Counted from the stretch's first letter, positions 19,202 to 28,457 are shown. The stretch is 64,000 bases of DNA from Verrucomicrobiales bacterium (GCA_028712475.1 JAQTQB010000001.1:634203-698202); one strand, 5' to 3'. Made by a program: numbers and translations. Notes: generated from the sequence alone by a model not told the origin.

Positions 19202-20097
19202 CAATTCACCGCCCAGTTCAAAACCGCCTTCTGAACATGCAGCCGGTTTTCGGCCTGCGTGAAAATCGTGCCGGCGTTCGCTTCGAAAGTTTCCGTGTCA
19301 ATCTCCTTGCCGCGATACGCGGGCAGGCAGTGCATGACAAGCGCGCCGGGTTTGGCGAGCTTCACGAGCTTCTGGTTGATCTGATAGCCGCTTAAAACCT
19401 TGATGCGCTCGGCAGCCTCGGCCTCCTTGCCCATCGAAACCCACACGTCGGTGTAGAGCATATCAGCGCCGGTGGCGGCGGCTTGCAGATCTTCGGAGAC
19501 GATGATTTTTCCGCCGGCCCGCTTGAGGATTTCTGTGGATGGTTGAAACGCCTTTGGCGCGGCGATGCGCAGTTCAAAGCCCAGTTTCGCCGCCGCAAAA
19601 ATCCACGACACCGGCATGTTGCACGCGCCGTCGCCGATGAAGGTGACGACCTTGCCCGCAACCGGTCCGCGCATTTCTTCAAAAGTGAAAATGTCCGTCA
19701 ACACCTGGCACGGATGCTCGTCGTCGGTCAGCGCGTTGATGGTGGGGATTTTGGAAAACTCCGCGAATTCCTCCACGTCGCTCTGCGCAAACGTGCGGAT
19801 GACCGCGCCGTGGATCATCCGGCCCAGCACGCGGGCGGTGTCCTTGATCGGCTCGCCGCGCCCGAGCTGGATGTCGTTCGCGCTCAAAAAAAGCGACTCG
19901 CCTCCAAGTTCCCGGATGCCGACCTCGAAGGAGACCCGCGTGCGCGTGGACGACTTGGAAAAAATCAGCGCCCATGTCTGGCCGGTGAGCGGCTGCGACG
20001 TGTGCTGGCCGCGTTCGCGCTTGAACACGGCGGCGTCGCGCAGAATTTTTTCAAAGTCCGCGCGCGGCAGTTTTTCCAAAGACAACAGGTGCTTCAT
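19201..20097 (-). CDS. argF: Ornithine carbamoyltransferase
   Basis: 298 residues from ATG 20097 (MKHLLSLEKL). Carbamoyl phosphate binds at SKSSTRTRVSFE (about 47-58), ornithine-side and catalytic motifs are DDEHPCQVLTDIF and HCLPAYRGKEID (about 262), and DVWVSMGKEAE is the SMG loop of ornithine rather than aspartate transcarbamoylases. It converts ornithine and carbamoyl phosphate to citrulline in arginine synthesis. It is the last gene of a minus-strand cluster with argB and argD. The AlkA-like gene lies just upstream, about 60 bases away. Confidence 0.96.
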   Translation of the reverse strand: MKHLLSLEKLPRADFEKILRDAAVFKRERGQHTSQPLTGQTWALIFSKSSTRTRVSFEVGIRELGGESLFLSANDIQLGRGEPIKDTARVLGRMIHGAVIRTFAQSDVEEFAEFSKIPTINALTDDEHPCQVLTDIFTFEEMRGPVAGKVVTFIGDGACNMPVSWIFAAAKLGFELRIAAPKAFQPSTEILKRAGGKIIVSEDLQAAATGADMLYTDVWVSMGKEAEAAERIKVLSGYQINQKLVKLAKPGALVMHCLPAYRGKEIDTETFEANAGTIFTQAENRLHVQKAVLNWAVN

Positions 20098-20157
20098 GCT
20101 AAAAAATTTCGGGAGGTTCACCCAAAGAAAATGATTTACCCGAAGACGGGCGCGCCG

Positions 20158-20781
20158 TCACTTCTTTTTCTTGGCCTCGTCCGCCGCGCGCCAGAGATAC
20201 CACGCCGCCGTCGTCGCATGTGGCCGCCAGCGCTCGCCGTGCGCGAGCAGCGCTTTCGGCTTCGGCATTTCGCGCTTTTTGTAGGCGAGGCGAAAGCCGT
20301 TGCGCACGCCAAAATCGTCGGCGGGCAAAACGTTCTCGCGGCCAAGCTGGAAAATCAATAGCATCTCGACCGTCCAGCGCCCGACGCCATGAACCTCTGT
20401 GAGCCGCGCAATGATTTCGTCGTCTGACAATTTCACGATCTGCCGTGAAGTTGGCACCACGCCGGACAAGGTTTTCTCGGCGATGTCGCGGATGGCCTTG
20501 ATTTTGGCGAAGGAAAATCCGCAGGCGCGAATCTGTTCGTCCGTCACTTTTGCCAAATCCTCCGGCTTCGGAAACCGCCGTCCCGGGAACAGTTTTTTGA
20601 ACCGCGTGAGAATCGTGTTCGCCGCCGTGCCGTTGAGCTGCTGGTGTGCAACGGCCTGCACGAGCGATTGAAACGGCGGGCGCCGCGTCTCCGGCTCCAG
20701 CTTGCACGCGCCGACTTCGCGGATGAGCTTCCTCATCACCGGATCAACGGCGGACAGATGTTTCAGAGCGGCGGCGTTCAT
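20158..20781 (-). CDS. DNA-3-methyladenine glycosylase II-type base-excision enzyme
   Basis: 207 residues of HhH-GPD fold. The helix-hairpin-helix reads EVHGVGRWTVEMLLIF (about 129-144) and the catalytic aspartate is in LPADDFGVRNGF (about 152-163); the upstream FQSLVQAVAHQQLNGTAA is also typical of AlkA/MAG proteins. It removes alkylated bases from DNA. The N-terminal AlkA extension is absent, as in the short yeast Mag1-like forms. It lies between argD and argF and is probably a passenger in the arginine cluster. Confidence 0.9.
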   Translation of the reverse strand: MNAAALKHLSAVDPVMRKLIREVGACKLEPETRRPPFQSLVQAVAHQQLNGTAANTILTRFKKLFPGRRFPKPEDLAKVTDEQIRACGFSFAKIKAIRDIAEKTLSGVVPTSRQIVKLSDDEIIARLTEVHGVGRWTVEMLLIFQLGRENVLPADDFGVRNGFRLAYKKREMPKPKALLAHGERWRPHATTAAWYLWRAADEAKKKK

Positions 20782-20838
20782 GAGTTGAAACTGTTGTCTG
20801 GTAAAATTGCAGCGAACTGCGCTCGTTCGTATTCGCTG

Positions 20839-21007
20839 CCCCTCACCCTGACCCTTTCCCCGGGGAGAGGGGACAGCCGCTGTCAGCTTCCAGAATTTCA
20901 GATGATCGTTGAGCGGAAGTCAGCCGTGATTTTGCACAGAGGCTGGAAACAATTCTCCCTCTCCGCTCCTTCGGCGGGAGGGGAGAGGGCCGGGGTGAGG
21001 TGAGGGT
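20839..21007. repeat. CCCTCACCC/GGGTGAGG compound inverted repeat
   Basis: The outer arms, CCCTCACCCTGACCC and GGGCCGGGGTGAGG, face each other across about 130 bases. Each half also contains its own hairpin (CCTTTCCCCGGGGAGAGG; CTCCTTCGGCGGGAG). It occupies the gap between argD and the glycosylase gene and holds no reading frame that I trust. A related arrangement is at 61962-62105. Confidence 0.6.
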
Positions 21008-21012
21008 TTTCT

Positions 21013-22296
21013 TCATACAAGTTGCTTCACGACTTCTTCGATCTTGGAAATGCCTTCGCCTGCTTCCTGCGGCTTGAGGTTCAGCGGCGGCAGCAACCGC
21101 ACGATATGAGTTCCCGCTGGAATCGTCAGCACGCCTGCTGCGTGCAGCCGGTTCGCAAACTGGATGGCCGCTGGTTTATCGCTCGCGGCGAAGGCGGGGA
21201 TTTTCTCCGCCAGTTCAATGCCGAGAATAAAGCCCATGCCACGCGCCGATTTCACGACGGTCGGACAGGTCTTTGCCAGCCGTTCCAATTCGGATTTCAG
21301 CCACGCGCCGAGTTTGCGCGCCTGTTCGGCGAGATTTTCCTGCTCGATGACTTCGAGGATTTTCAGCGCCACGGCGCAGGCGAGCGGCGTGCCGCCGTAA
21401 GTTGTGCCGTGCGTGCCGGCGCCCAGCAAATCTGCGAACGGCGCGCGCACCCAGAACGCGCCGATGGGAAATCCGCCGCCGAGCGACTTGGCCATGGAGA
21501 GGCCGTCGGGCAGAAATTTTTCGCCGCCGGGAACGCCTTCCAGAATTTTTTGGAAGCTCTGAAATTTTCCGGTGCGATAATGGCCGCATTGCACGCCGTC
21601 CATGAGCAGCATCAGTTTCTTCTCGTCGCACAATGCGCGCAGGCCGAGCAGATATTCCGGCGTGGCGGGCGTGACGCCGCCTTCGCCTTGCACGCCTTCG
21701 ATCATGATGGCGACGGTCGCAGGAGAAAGCGCATTGCGCGCGGCATCCAAATCGTTGAACGGAATGTGCCGGAAGCCCGGCATCATCGGCTCAAAACCTT
21801 TTTTTACCTTGTCCTGGCCGGTGGCGGCGATGCCCGCAAGCGTCCGTCCGTGAAACGAATTCGTTGCGGTGAGAATCTCAAACCGGCCTTCGTCGTGGCC
21901 GAACTTGCGCGCGAGTTTGAACAAGCCTTCATTCGCCTCCGCGCCGCTGTTGGCGAAAAAGCATTTGCCCGCGCCGATGCGTTTGACGAGTTCGGCGGCG
22001 AGCCGGCCCTGCGGTTCGGTGAAATACAGATTGGACACGTGGATGAGTTTTTTGGACTGCTCGACGAGCGCTTCGGTGATGGCGGAGTGCGAGTGGCCGA
22101 GGCAGCAGACGGCGATGCCGCTGCCAAGGTCGAGATAGCGTTTGCCCGCGACATCAAAAACGTAGCTGCCCGCGCCGTGGCTCAACACGATTTCAAAACG
22201 TCCGTAGCTGGGCACGACGTTGCGCGTGAACAGTTCGCGGACGGACTCGTAGTCGTTGCGAACGATGGCGGGCGGCGCGGGAACAATTTCTTTCAT
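21013..22296 (-). CDS. argD: Acetylornithine aminotransferase
   Basis: 427 residues. Class III PLP aminotransferase: GSGIAVCCLGHSHSAI near the start, FANSGAEANEGLFKLAR, NSFHGRT, the aspartate of LMLLMDGVQCGHYRTGKF, and the PLP lysine in LSMAKSLGGGFPIGAFWV (about 272). It makes N-acetylornithine from N-acetylglutamate semialdehyde and may also serve lysine synthesis. The aspartate-glycine of MDGVQCG replaces the commoner DEVQTG. It sits in the argB-NTase-argD-alkA-argF minus-strand series, with 70 bases to the nucleotidyltransferase gene. Confidence 0.93.
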   Translation of the reverse strand: MKEIVPAPPAIVRNDYESVRELFTRNVVPSYGRFEIVLSHGAGSYVFDVAGKRYLDLGSGIAVCCLGHSHSAITEALVEQSKKLIHVSNLYFTEPQGRLAAELVKRIGAGKCFFANSGAEANEGLFKLARKFGHDEGRFEILTATNSFHGRTLAGIAATGQDKVKKGFEPMMPGFRHIPFNDLDAARNALSPATVAIMIEGVQGEGGVTPATPEYLLGLRALCDEKKLMLLMDGVQCGHYRTGKFQSFQKILEGVPGGEKFLPDGLSMAKSLGGGFPIGAFWVRAPFADLLGAGTHGTTYGGTPLACAVALKILEVIEQENLAEQARKLGAWLKSELERLAKTCPTVVKSARGMGFILGIELAEKIPAFAASDKPAAIQFANRLHAAGVLTIPAGTHIVRLLPPLNLKPQEAGEGISKIEEVVKQLV

Positions 22297-22298
22297 TT

Positions 22299-22366
22299 AC
22301 GATATTGGATTTACGAGTCCAGCGTGGATTCGTGGGCGAATCCTAAATCCTAAATCGTCATTCGCA
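22299..22366. repeat. AT-rich repeat of ATCCTAAATCGT type
   Basis: Between argD and the nucleotidyltransferase gene the sequence carries CCTAAATCCTAAATCGTCAT and, facing it, ACGATATTGGATTTACGAG. This is an imperfect inverted arrangement of a repeat often seen between genes in this group. It may affect argD expression. Confidence 0.4.
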
Positions 22367-22368
22367 AA

Positions 22369-22935
22369 TTATTTTTCGTTTTTCAGGGCGTCCCACGTTT
22401 CCGTGTAGAGTGCGCGGACGGCGGGATTCACGGCCAGGTCGCGTGGAAGCTTGCGGCGCAAAATCAGTTCCACCACGTCGGATTTGTCCTTGAGCCGGCG
22501 GTTCGGACTGTTGTTCCAACTGTCGAGCTTGAGCGCAAGCAGTTCTTCCAGCGGCACGATTTGAAATTGTTCCGTCACTTTCACCGGCTGGGGAAACGGA
22601 ATTTTGCAGCCGCGCTTCACAACTTTTCCAGCCGGCAGAAGGTCAATCTCCACGCCATTGCGCCGGTCTTCGACGCGGTCGGGAAATTCCGGCACGCGGA
22701 AAAACGGGCCGGTCAGACTGGCCGTGAGAAATTCCACCGCCTCCAGCACGTCCGGCACGACGATGTCCACGTCAATCGTGACACGGGGATAACCGTATTC
22801 CTGCACCGCAAGGCCGCCGACGATGAGATGCGGAATGTCATGTTCCGCCAGCACGGCCACGGCGGCGCGGGCAGATTTCACAAGACCGGAAGTTCCGGTG
22901 TTCTCGCGCAGAATGTAGGCGGCTTGGTTCGTCAC
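22369..22935 (-). CDS. Nucleotidyltransferase-fold protein (AbiEii/DUF6036-like)
   Basis: 188 residues. HLIVGGLAVQEYGYPRVTID followed by VDIVVPD (about 37-62) is the G-G and D-x-D pattern of the polymerase-beta nucleotidyltransferase fold; EIDLLPAG supplies a probable third acidic residue, and EELLALKLDSW with LKDKSDVVELI is the usual helical end of these MNT/AbiEii-like proteins. Such proteins occur in toxin-antitoxin and abortive-infection modules, but no partner gene is adjacent: it lies between argB and argD. Substrate unknown. It may be a displaced remnant of a TA module. Confidence 0.78.
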   Translation of the reverse strand: MTNQAAYILRENTGTSGLVKSARAAVAVLAEHDIPHLIVGGLAVQEYGYPRVTIDVDIVVPDVLEAVEFLTASLTGPFFRVPEFPDRVEDRRNGVEIDLLPAGKVVKRGCKIPFPQPVKVTEQFQIVPLEELLALKLDSWNNSPNRRLKDKSDVVELILRRKLPRDLAVNPAVRALYTETWDALKNEK

Positions 22936-22965
22936 GATTTGAAAATCGCACTTCTAAAACCAAAA

Positions 22966-23847
22966 TCAAAGCACAACTTCGGTGCCCACGCCCTTGTCGG
23001 TGAAGATTTCGAGCATGACGGAATGGGGCACGCGGCCGTCCACGAAGGAAACTTTTTCCACGCCGGATTTGATGGCGGCCACGGCGCTGTCCACTTTGGG
23101 AATCATGCCTTTGTCCACGATGCCGGAGGCTTTGAGCGCGGGGACTTCGCTGATCTGCAAATGCGCGATGACGGTTGAAGCGTCCTTTGGATCGCGCATC
23201 AAGCCGGGAACATCGCTCATGAACACCAGGCGTTTGGCGTTGAGCGCGATGGCGCACATGGCGGCGGCGATGTCGGCGTTGCAATTGTAAATTTTGCCAT
23301 CCTCGCCGCGCGCGGTCGGGCTGATGACGGGTGTGTGGCCGCACCAGATGGATTCCTTGAGCGGCGCGACGTTCACTTCAATCACTTCGCCGACAAAGCC
23401 GATGTCAATTTTTTTGCCGGGATTTTCCTTGTCGTCGAGCCAGAGCTTCCGGCATTTGAAAATGTCCGCGCCGGAAAAACCGACGGCCTGGCCGCCGAGC
23501 GCATTGATGGTGGCGACGACTTCGGGATTGATTTCACGCGACAAAACATCGTCCACGATTTTCACCGTGGCCTCGTCGGTGACGCGCTGGCCTTGGATGA
23601 AATTGGCTTTCAGTCCGGCTTTTTCCATGGCGCGGGTGATGGCCTTGCCGCCGCCGTGGACGACGACGGGGTTGATTTCCACCGCTTCGAGAAAAACAAT
23701 GTCGCGCGCGACGCCGTTGCGGACAGCCGCGTCGGGCGAGTCCATGAACGAGCCGCCGTATTTGACGACGAACGTCTCGCCGCTGAATTTCTGGATGTAG
23801 GGCAGCGCCTCAAGAAGCGTCGCGGCTTTGGAAATCAGGTCTTGCAC
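22966..23847 (-). CDS. argB: Acetylglutamate kinase
   Basis: 293 residues with a GTG start (MQDLISKAAT). ATP and substrate motifs are VVKYGGSFMDSP (about 27-38), VVHGGGKAI (about 62-70) and the C-terminal MIPKVDSAVAAIKSGVEKV. It phosphorylates N-acetylglutamate, the second step of arginine synthesis and the usual control point. The short N-terminus lacks the extra helix found in many arginine-inhibited hexameric forms, so feedback control is uncertain. It is the first gene of the arginine cluster; the 88 bases upstream are shared with a divergent gene and should hold both promoters. Confidence 0.96.
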   Translation of the reverse strand: MQDLISKAATLLEALPYIQKFSGETFVVKYGGSFMDSPDAAVRNGVARDIVFLEAVEINPVVVHGGGKAITRAMEKAGLKANFIQGQRVTDEATVKIVDDVLSREINPEVVATINALGGQAVGFSGADIFKCRKLWLDDKENPGKKIDIGFVGEVIEVNVAPLKESIWCGHTPVISPTARGEDGKIYNCNADIAAAMCAIALNAKRLVFMSDVPGLMRDPKDASTVIAHLQISEVPALKASGIVDKGMIPKVDSAVAAIKSGVEKVSFVDGRVPHSVMLEIFTDKGVGTEVVL

Positions 23848-23935
23848 ACGGAATTTTTAGCAGGTGTGGCGCATGTTGTGAAAAGAATTGTTTTGTAACC
23901 GGTTTGCAGGATAATCAGTCTAACTCTGCAATCAA

Positions 23936-25558
23936 ATGAAAGCATCAAAATTCTGTTCGCTCGTTTCCATTTTCACCGTCTTGCTCCTCGCAGCAGCGTC
24001 CACGGCCCCGGCTGCGCCCAGGAAGATTTTATTTTTCACCAAATCCAGCGGCTACGAGCATTCCGTCATTTCGTGGAAAAAAGGCCGGCCCAGTTTCGCC
24101 GAAAAAATCCTGCTGGAACTCGGCCAGAAAAACGGCTGGGAGTTCACCTTCTCCAAGGACGGCTCAAAGTTCAGCCCGGAGTATCTCGCGCAGTTTGACG
24201 CCGTGTTCTTCTACACCACCGGCGACCTGTGCAGCGAAGGCACCGACAAACAGCCGCCGATGACGTCCGCCGGCAAGCAGGCGCTCTTCGATTATGTGCG
24301 CGGCGGCAAGGGCTTCATCGGCACGCATTCGGCCACCGACACGTTTCACACGGCCAGCGAATCGCAAAAAGGGCCGGATCGCTATGTGAACCACGGCAAG
24401 GACGCCGATCCTTATGCGTGCTTCATCGGCGGCGAATTCATCATCCACGGCGCGCAGCAGGTCGCGACGAACCGAGTGATTGATCCGGGCTTTCCCGGCT
24501 TTGAAAAAGTCGGCGACAGCTTCGCGTTTCAGGAAGAATGGTATTCGCTCAAGGATTTTGCGCCGGACGACCATTGCCTGACGGTGATTGACGCGCCGCA
24601 CATGAAAGGTTCGATGTATGAGCGCCCGCCGTATCCGAACACCTGGGCGCGCAAGGAAGGCAATGGCCGCGTCTGGTATACCGCCATGGGCCATCGCGAG
24701 GACGCCTGGACGAATCCGACCTTCCAGCAAATCCTTGTTGGCGGCATCAAGTGGGCGCTTGGCGAAGTTTCGGCAGACGTGACGCCGAACATCAAAACCG
24801 CCGCCCCCGGCGCTTACACGAATCCTCGTTATATTGAACCCAAACCCGCTGCTGCCGTGCCTAATACTTTGACCGCACAGGAAAAGAACGACGGCTGGCG
24901 TCTGCTTTGGGACGGCAAAACTTCGGACGGCTGGCGCAGCGCGAAATCGGAAAATTTTCCGGCCAGCGGCTGGACGTTGAAGGACGGCGTGCTGACCGTC
25001 CACGAAAACAGCGGTGAAGAATCGGTCGGCGGCGGCGATATCATCACGCGCAAACGTTATGCGGACTTTGAGCTTACGGCGGATTTCAAAATCACGCCTG
25101 GCGCGAACAGCGGCATTAAAATTTTTGTGCAGCCGAACATTTCACCCATCACCAAGGCGGGCGAGAAGGCCGCGGTCGGCTCGGCCATCGGCATGGAATT
25201 CCAGATTCTTGACGATCTGCGGCATCCCGACGCGAAGCTGGGGCACGATGGCGACCGCACGATTGGTTCGCTCTACGATTTGATCCCTGCGCCCAAGGAT
25301 AAAAAAGTTTTGCCCATTGGCGAATGGAATCACGCGCGGATTTTGTCGCAGGGCAGGCACGTCGAATTCTGGCTGAACGGCCAGAAGACGGTGGAGTTTG
25401 AACGCGGCTCGGCGGATTTCCGCGCGCGTGTCGCCGCCAGCAAATATCATAACATTCCTGATTTCGGCGAATGGGCGGACGGCCATATACTGCTGCAGGA
25501 TCACGGCAACGAAGTTTCCTTTCAAAACATAAAAATCCGCGGGCTTTCCGCCAAATAA
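23936..25558 (+). CDS. Secreted ThuA-domain and DUF1080 (3-keto-disaccharide hydrolase) fusion
   Basis: 540 residues. A signal peptide ends near AAPAAP (about 27). Residues 30-260 form a ThuA domain (KILFFTKSSGYEHSVISW, GKGFIGTHSATDTFH, WARKEGNGRVWYTAMGHRED). Residues about 315-535 are a DUF1080 laminin-like beta sandwich (WRLLWDGKTSDGW, DFELTADFKITPGANSGIKI, ending ILLQDHGNEVSFQNIKIR). ThuA and DUF1080 proteins act on sugars such as trehalose-derived 3-keto compounds outside the cytoplasm. The next gene encodes an exported Gfo/Idh/MocA oxidoreductase only 18 bases on, which suggests a joint 3-keto-sugar pathway; the substrate is inferred. Confidence 0.9.
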   Translation: MKASKFCSLVSIFTVLLLAAASTAPAAPRKILFFTKSSGYEHSVISWKKGRPSFAEKILLELGQKNGWEFTFSKDGSKFSPEYLAQFDAVFFYTTGDLCSEGTDKQPPMTSAGKQALFDYVRGGKGFIGTHSATDTFHTASESQKGPDRYVNHGKDADPYACFIGGEFIIHGAQQVATNRVIDPGFPGFEKVGDSFAFQEEWYSLKDFAPDDHCLTVIDAPHMKGSMYERPPYPNTWARKEGNGRVWYTAMGHREDAWTNPTFQQILVGGIKWALGEVSADVTPNIKTAAPGAYTNPRYIEPKPAAAVPNTLTAQEKNDGWRLLWDGKTSDGWRSAKSENFPASGWTLKDGVLTVHENSGEESVGGGDIITRKRYADFELTADFKITPGANSGIKIFVQPNISPITKAGEKAAVGSAIGMEFQILDDLRHPDAKLGHDGDRTIGSLYDLIPAPKDKKVLPIGEWNHARILSQGRHVEFWLNGQKTVEFERGSADFRARVAASKYHNIPDFGEWADGHILLQDHGNEVSFQNIKIRGLSAK

Positions 25559-25576
25559 AAATACTCTGGAGCCAAA

Positions 25577-26989
25577 ATGAAAAATCAAACACGTCGCAGT
25601 TTTCTCAAGGCCGCTGTTCGTGGCGGTGTCGGTCTGGCCGTTCTGCCCAGCATCATTCCCGTGCGGTTGCTGGGTGCGGATGCGCCGGGCAAAAAAATCC
25701 AAGTCGCGCAAATCGGTTGTGGCCGCATGGGCCGCGCCGACATGGGAGATGTTTTGAAGCAATCGTCCGCCCGCGTGGTGGCGGTATGCGATTTGGATTC
25801 AAGGCGCCTCGCCGCCGGCAAAAAACTGGCCGAGGATTTTTATGCGAAGCGCGGCGAGTCCGGCGTGAACATGAAGACGTTTCACGATTACCACGACGTG
25901 CTGGCGTCGCCGGACATTGATGCGGTGGTCATCACCGTGCCGGATCATTCGCATGCGCTCATCGCGATTGAGGCGGCGATTGCGGGCAAGCATATTTACC
26001 TCCAGAAGCCAGTCACATATTCAATCGTAGAAGCCATCGCGTTGCGAAAGGCGGTGGAGGCGAAGAAAATCATTTTGCAGACCGGTTCGCAGCAGCGTTC
26101 GGAACATCCGTGGGGCAGTTTCCGCGCGGCGAGCGAAGTCGTCCGCAACGGGCGCATCGGGCAGTTGAAGACGATCAAAATCGGCGTCGGCCTCGACAAG
26201 GCCAGCGGCCACGCGCCCGCGCCGATGCCCGTGCCGGAGAATCTGGATTACGAACGCTGGCTCGGTTCCGCGCCGGAACAGGCATACATGGAGCGCCGCG
26301 TGCATCCGCAGAACAGCCTCGAAGGCCGGCCCGGCTGGATCACCACGGAGGATTTTGGTCTGGGCATGATCACGAACTGGGGCGCGCATCATGTGGACAT
26401 CGCGCAGTGGGCGATGGGCCAGGAACTCGGCGGGCCGATGACGATTGATTCGCACGCGGAATTCATGAAAGGCGACGCGTGGACGGTTCACACCACTTAT
26501 CACGTTGAAATGCTCTATCCGAAGAATGTGCAAATGATCCTCGACAACACATTTGAAAACGGCATCCGGTTTGAGGGCGATGAAGGCTGGGTGTTCTGCA
26601 CGCGTAGCCAGGAAAAAGTCACCTCGAGCGACCCCAATTCACCGGCTGGCCGCGAGGTGCTGCCGCCCTTGCGCGCTAGCGATCCAAAAATTCTTTCACC
26701 GCTCGGCGGCAACGCGGTGCGCTGGATGCCGAGCAAAAGCCAGCATGGAAACTGGCTCGAAAGCATCGCGGCCAACCGCCAGCCCATCGCGCCGATCCAG
26801 CAATCCGCCCGCAGCCTCGAAGCCTGTGCCGCCGCATGGATCGGCATGAAGCTCAAGCGCAAGCTGACGTGGGATGCGACGACGGAAATGTTTGTGGGCG
26901 ACGACGCGGCGAACGCGCTGCGCGGACGCAAGGCGCGCAAGCCGGAGTATGATTTTCAACTCGTCCTTCAGCGCGCGGGAATTGCTTGA
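25577..26989 (+). CDS. Tat-exported Gfo/Idh/MocA-family oxidoreductase
   Basis: 470 residues. The twin-arginine signal is TRRSFLKAAVRG (about 5-16). The NAD(P)-binding region is VAQIGCGRMGRADM (about 42-55), the conserved EKP motif appears as YLQKPVTYS, and the catalytic-site histidine region as WGAHHVDIAQWAMG. Such proteins with Tat signals and a bound cofactor are abundant in Planctomycetes and Verrucomicrobia. It probably oxidises or reduces a sugar or its 3-keto form together with the ThuA/DUF1080 protein encoded 18 bases upstream. Neither sugar nor cofactor can be read from the sequence. Confidence 0.92.
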   Translation: MKNQTRRSFLKAAVRGGVGLAVLPSIIPVRLLGADAPGKKIQVAQIGCGRMGRADMGDVLKQSSARVVAVCDLDSRRLAAGKKLAEDFYAKRGESGVNMKTFHDYHDVLASPDIDAVVITVPDHSHALIAIEAAIAGKHIYLQKPVTYSIVEAIALRKAVEAKKIILQTGSQQRSEHPWGSFRAASEVVRNGRIGQLKTIKIGVGLDKASGHAPAPMPVPENLDYERWLGSAPEQAYMERRVHPQNSLEGRPGWITTEDFGLGMITNWGAHHVDIAQWAMGQELGGPMTIDSHAEFMKGDAWTVHTTYHVEMLYPKNVQMILDNTFENGIRFEGDEGWVFCTRSQEKVTSSDPNSPAGREVLPPLRASDPKILSPLGGNAVRWMPSKSQHGNWLESIAANRQPIAPIQQSARSLEACAAAWIGMKLKRKLTWDATTEMFVGDDAANALRGRKARKPEYDFQLVLQRAGIA

Positions 26990-27035
26990 CGAAATTTCAC
27001 TTTGACGGCGGCGGCGACTTCTCTAGATTGCAGCC

Positions 27036-27440
27036 ATGTCCGAAATCGCAAAATTCGTCAACAACGGCTCGGCGAGCATCACGCCGGCGATGGCTGAAAA
27101 AATCCTGCACCATCTGCCGCAGTGGAAACTGGAATTTACCCAGATCAACGCGCCCAAATTTCCGCATCTCGTGGATCAGCTGGAATTTCTTGCCGATGCC
27201 GCCGAAGATGCGGTTGAGGGCGCCTACAAGGATCTGCCGTATGCGGCCATCGCGCAGGCCTTGTTCGCGCTCATATACGCCCACAAGAAGATGGGCATCA
27301 TCCCGGAGAGCATTCTTGAACTTGGCCGTGCCGACGATTCGAGCGTGGTGCGTGCGGTGCTGATCCAGAACGAGAAGGCGTTCGCGATCTATGCTGGAAC
27401 ACAGGGAATTAGCTGGCAAATGATCACAAGTCAGCCGTGA
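27036..27440 (+). CDS. Small DUF1232 (YkvA-like) protein
   Basis: 134 residues. LPYAAIAQALFALIYAHKKM followed by GIIPESILELGRADDSSVVR (about 67-107) resembles the DUF1232 core, in which a hydrophobic helix ends in a PxDxIPD-like turn and a DD pair. Here the first proline-aspartate is replaced by HKKMG. The N-terminal half is a soluble helical region with no recognised motif. The hydrophobic stretch could be a membrane hairpin. Function unknown; placed 46 bases after the oxidoreductase gene. Confidence 0.6.
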   Translation: MSEIAKFVNNGSASITPAMAEKILHHLPQWKLEFTQINAPKFPHLVDQLEFLADAAEDAVEGAYKDLPYAAIAQALFALIYAHKKMGIIPESILELGRADDSSVVRAVLIQNEKAFAIYAGTQGISWQMITSQP

Positions 27441-27524
27441 AGCCGGGGTGCTAGTTACAGGTTGACATTTACAGGCGCGCATTTATACTGCCTTCGAATA
27501 GAAGAAGTCCCGAAAGAACACGTT

Positions 27525-28385
27525 ATGAAAAACATTCAATCTGTATTTTCCGCCGCAGTGTGCGGTCTCGTTGTGGCCTTCACCGCCGCAGCTTCTGCAC
27601 AAGACATCAAACAGGGCGTCGCGACGGTTGTTCGCGTTCAAGGCCCGGCGAGTTACACGCTTGAAAGCGGCCCCAATCCCAAATGGATTCCGTTGGTGGC
27701 CGGAAAAGTTCTCATGGCTGGTTCCAGCATTAGAACCGGGCCGGACGCGACCGTGGACATGGTTTTGGGCAAAAACATACAGATGCCGCAAGCCCACCCG
27801 TCACCTGACAGGATTGCTCCTGCGGCCGATGCGGCTGTCCGGGGACTGGTCGCCTACACGCCTGCGGCGGAGCAGAACACCGTTCGTATGACGGGCGAGA
27901 CGACGTTGAAAATTGACAAGCTGACCATATCGGACACTGGCGTGGACACCGTCAGCGACACCGAGCTTGATTTGCAAAAGGGCCGCATCTTTGCCAATGT
28001 AAAGAAACTTTCCGCTGCGTCCCAATACCTCATAAAAATTCCCAGCGGCATCGCCGGCGTTCGCGGCACTTTTTTTGGCATTGATGCCAGCGGATGGTGC
28101 GCGGTGCTGCGGCATCAAGTTGACCTTGCTTTGTTTGGTTCTGATGGAAAGGTTGTGACCCATACCGTGGGTGAAGGCAACCAGTTTGATCCTGGAACCG
28201 GCCAGACCACGCCGTTGCCACAGTCTTTGCTTAATTTCCTGGGGCAAGTCTCCTCGGCCATCAACACGACTTATTTGAGCGTAGTTTCGTTCGCTTCACC
28301 TCTGTCAAATTGCTATATCTCACCAAAGAACGGCCATCATAAAGGTGGCGGGAATAGTGGGAACGGCGGCGGCAATCAGCCTTGA
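27525..28385 (+). CDS. Secreted FecR-domain protein
   Basis: 286 residues from ATG 27525, with a signal peptide ending at AAASAQD (about 25). The FecR domain covers about 55-215: KVLMAGSSIRTGPDATVDMV, then KGRIFANVKKLSAASQYLIK and IPSGIAGVRGTFFGIDASG. In classical systems FecR relays TonB signals to a sigma factor, but stand-alone exported FecR proteins without sigma or TonB partners are common in this phylum. The C-terminus ends in a glycine/asparagine/histidine-rich tail. A strong terminator follows, and then a CHASE2-cyclase gene, an association seen with FecR elsewhere. Confidence 0.82.
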   Translation: MKNIQSVFSAAVCGLVVAFTAAASAQDIKQGVATVVRVQGPASYTLESGPNPKWIPLVAGKVLMAGSSIRTGPDATVDMVLGKNIQMPQAHPSPDRIAPAADAAVRGLVAYTPAAEQNTVRMTGETTLKIDKLTISDTGVDTVSDTELDLQKGRIFANVKKLSAASQYLIKIPSGIAGVRGTFFGIDASGWCAVLRHQVDLALFGSDGKVVTHTVGEGNQFDPGTGQTTPLPQSLLNFLGQVSSAINTTYLSVVSFASPLSNCYISPKNGHHKGGGNSGNGGGNQP

Positions 28386-28408
28386 TCCCAGAAGATTTAA
28401 TTCTTTTC

Positions 28409-28442
28409 AAACCAGAGCAGCCTTGAGTTGCTCTGGTTTTTT
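28409..28442 (+). terminator. Rho-independent terminator after the FecR gene
   Basis: A perfect 11-base stem AAACCAGAGCA/TGCTCTGGTTT with a 9-base loop leads into a run of T. It separates the FecR gene from the cyclase gene that starts 16 bases later, so the cyclase needs readthrough or a promoter of its own. Confidence 0.85.
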
Positions 28443-28457
28443 GTTTAATCCGGGGCC

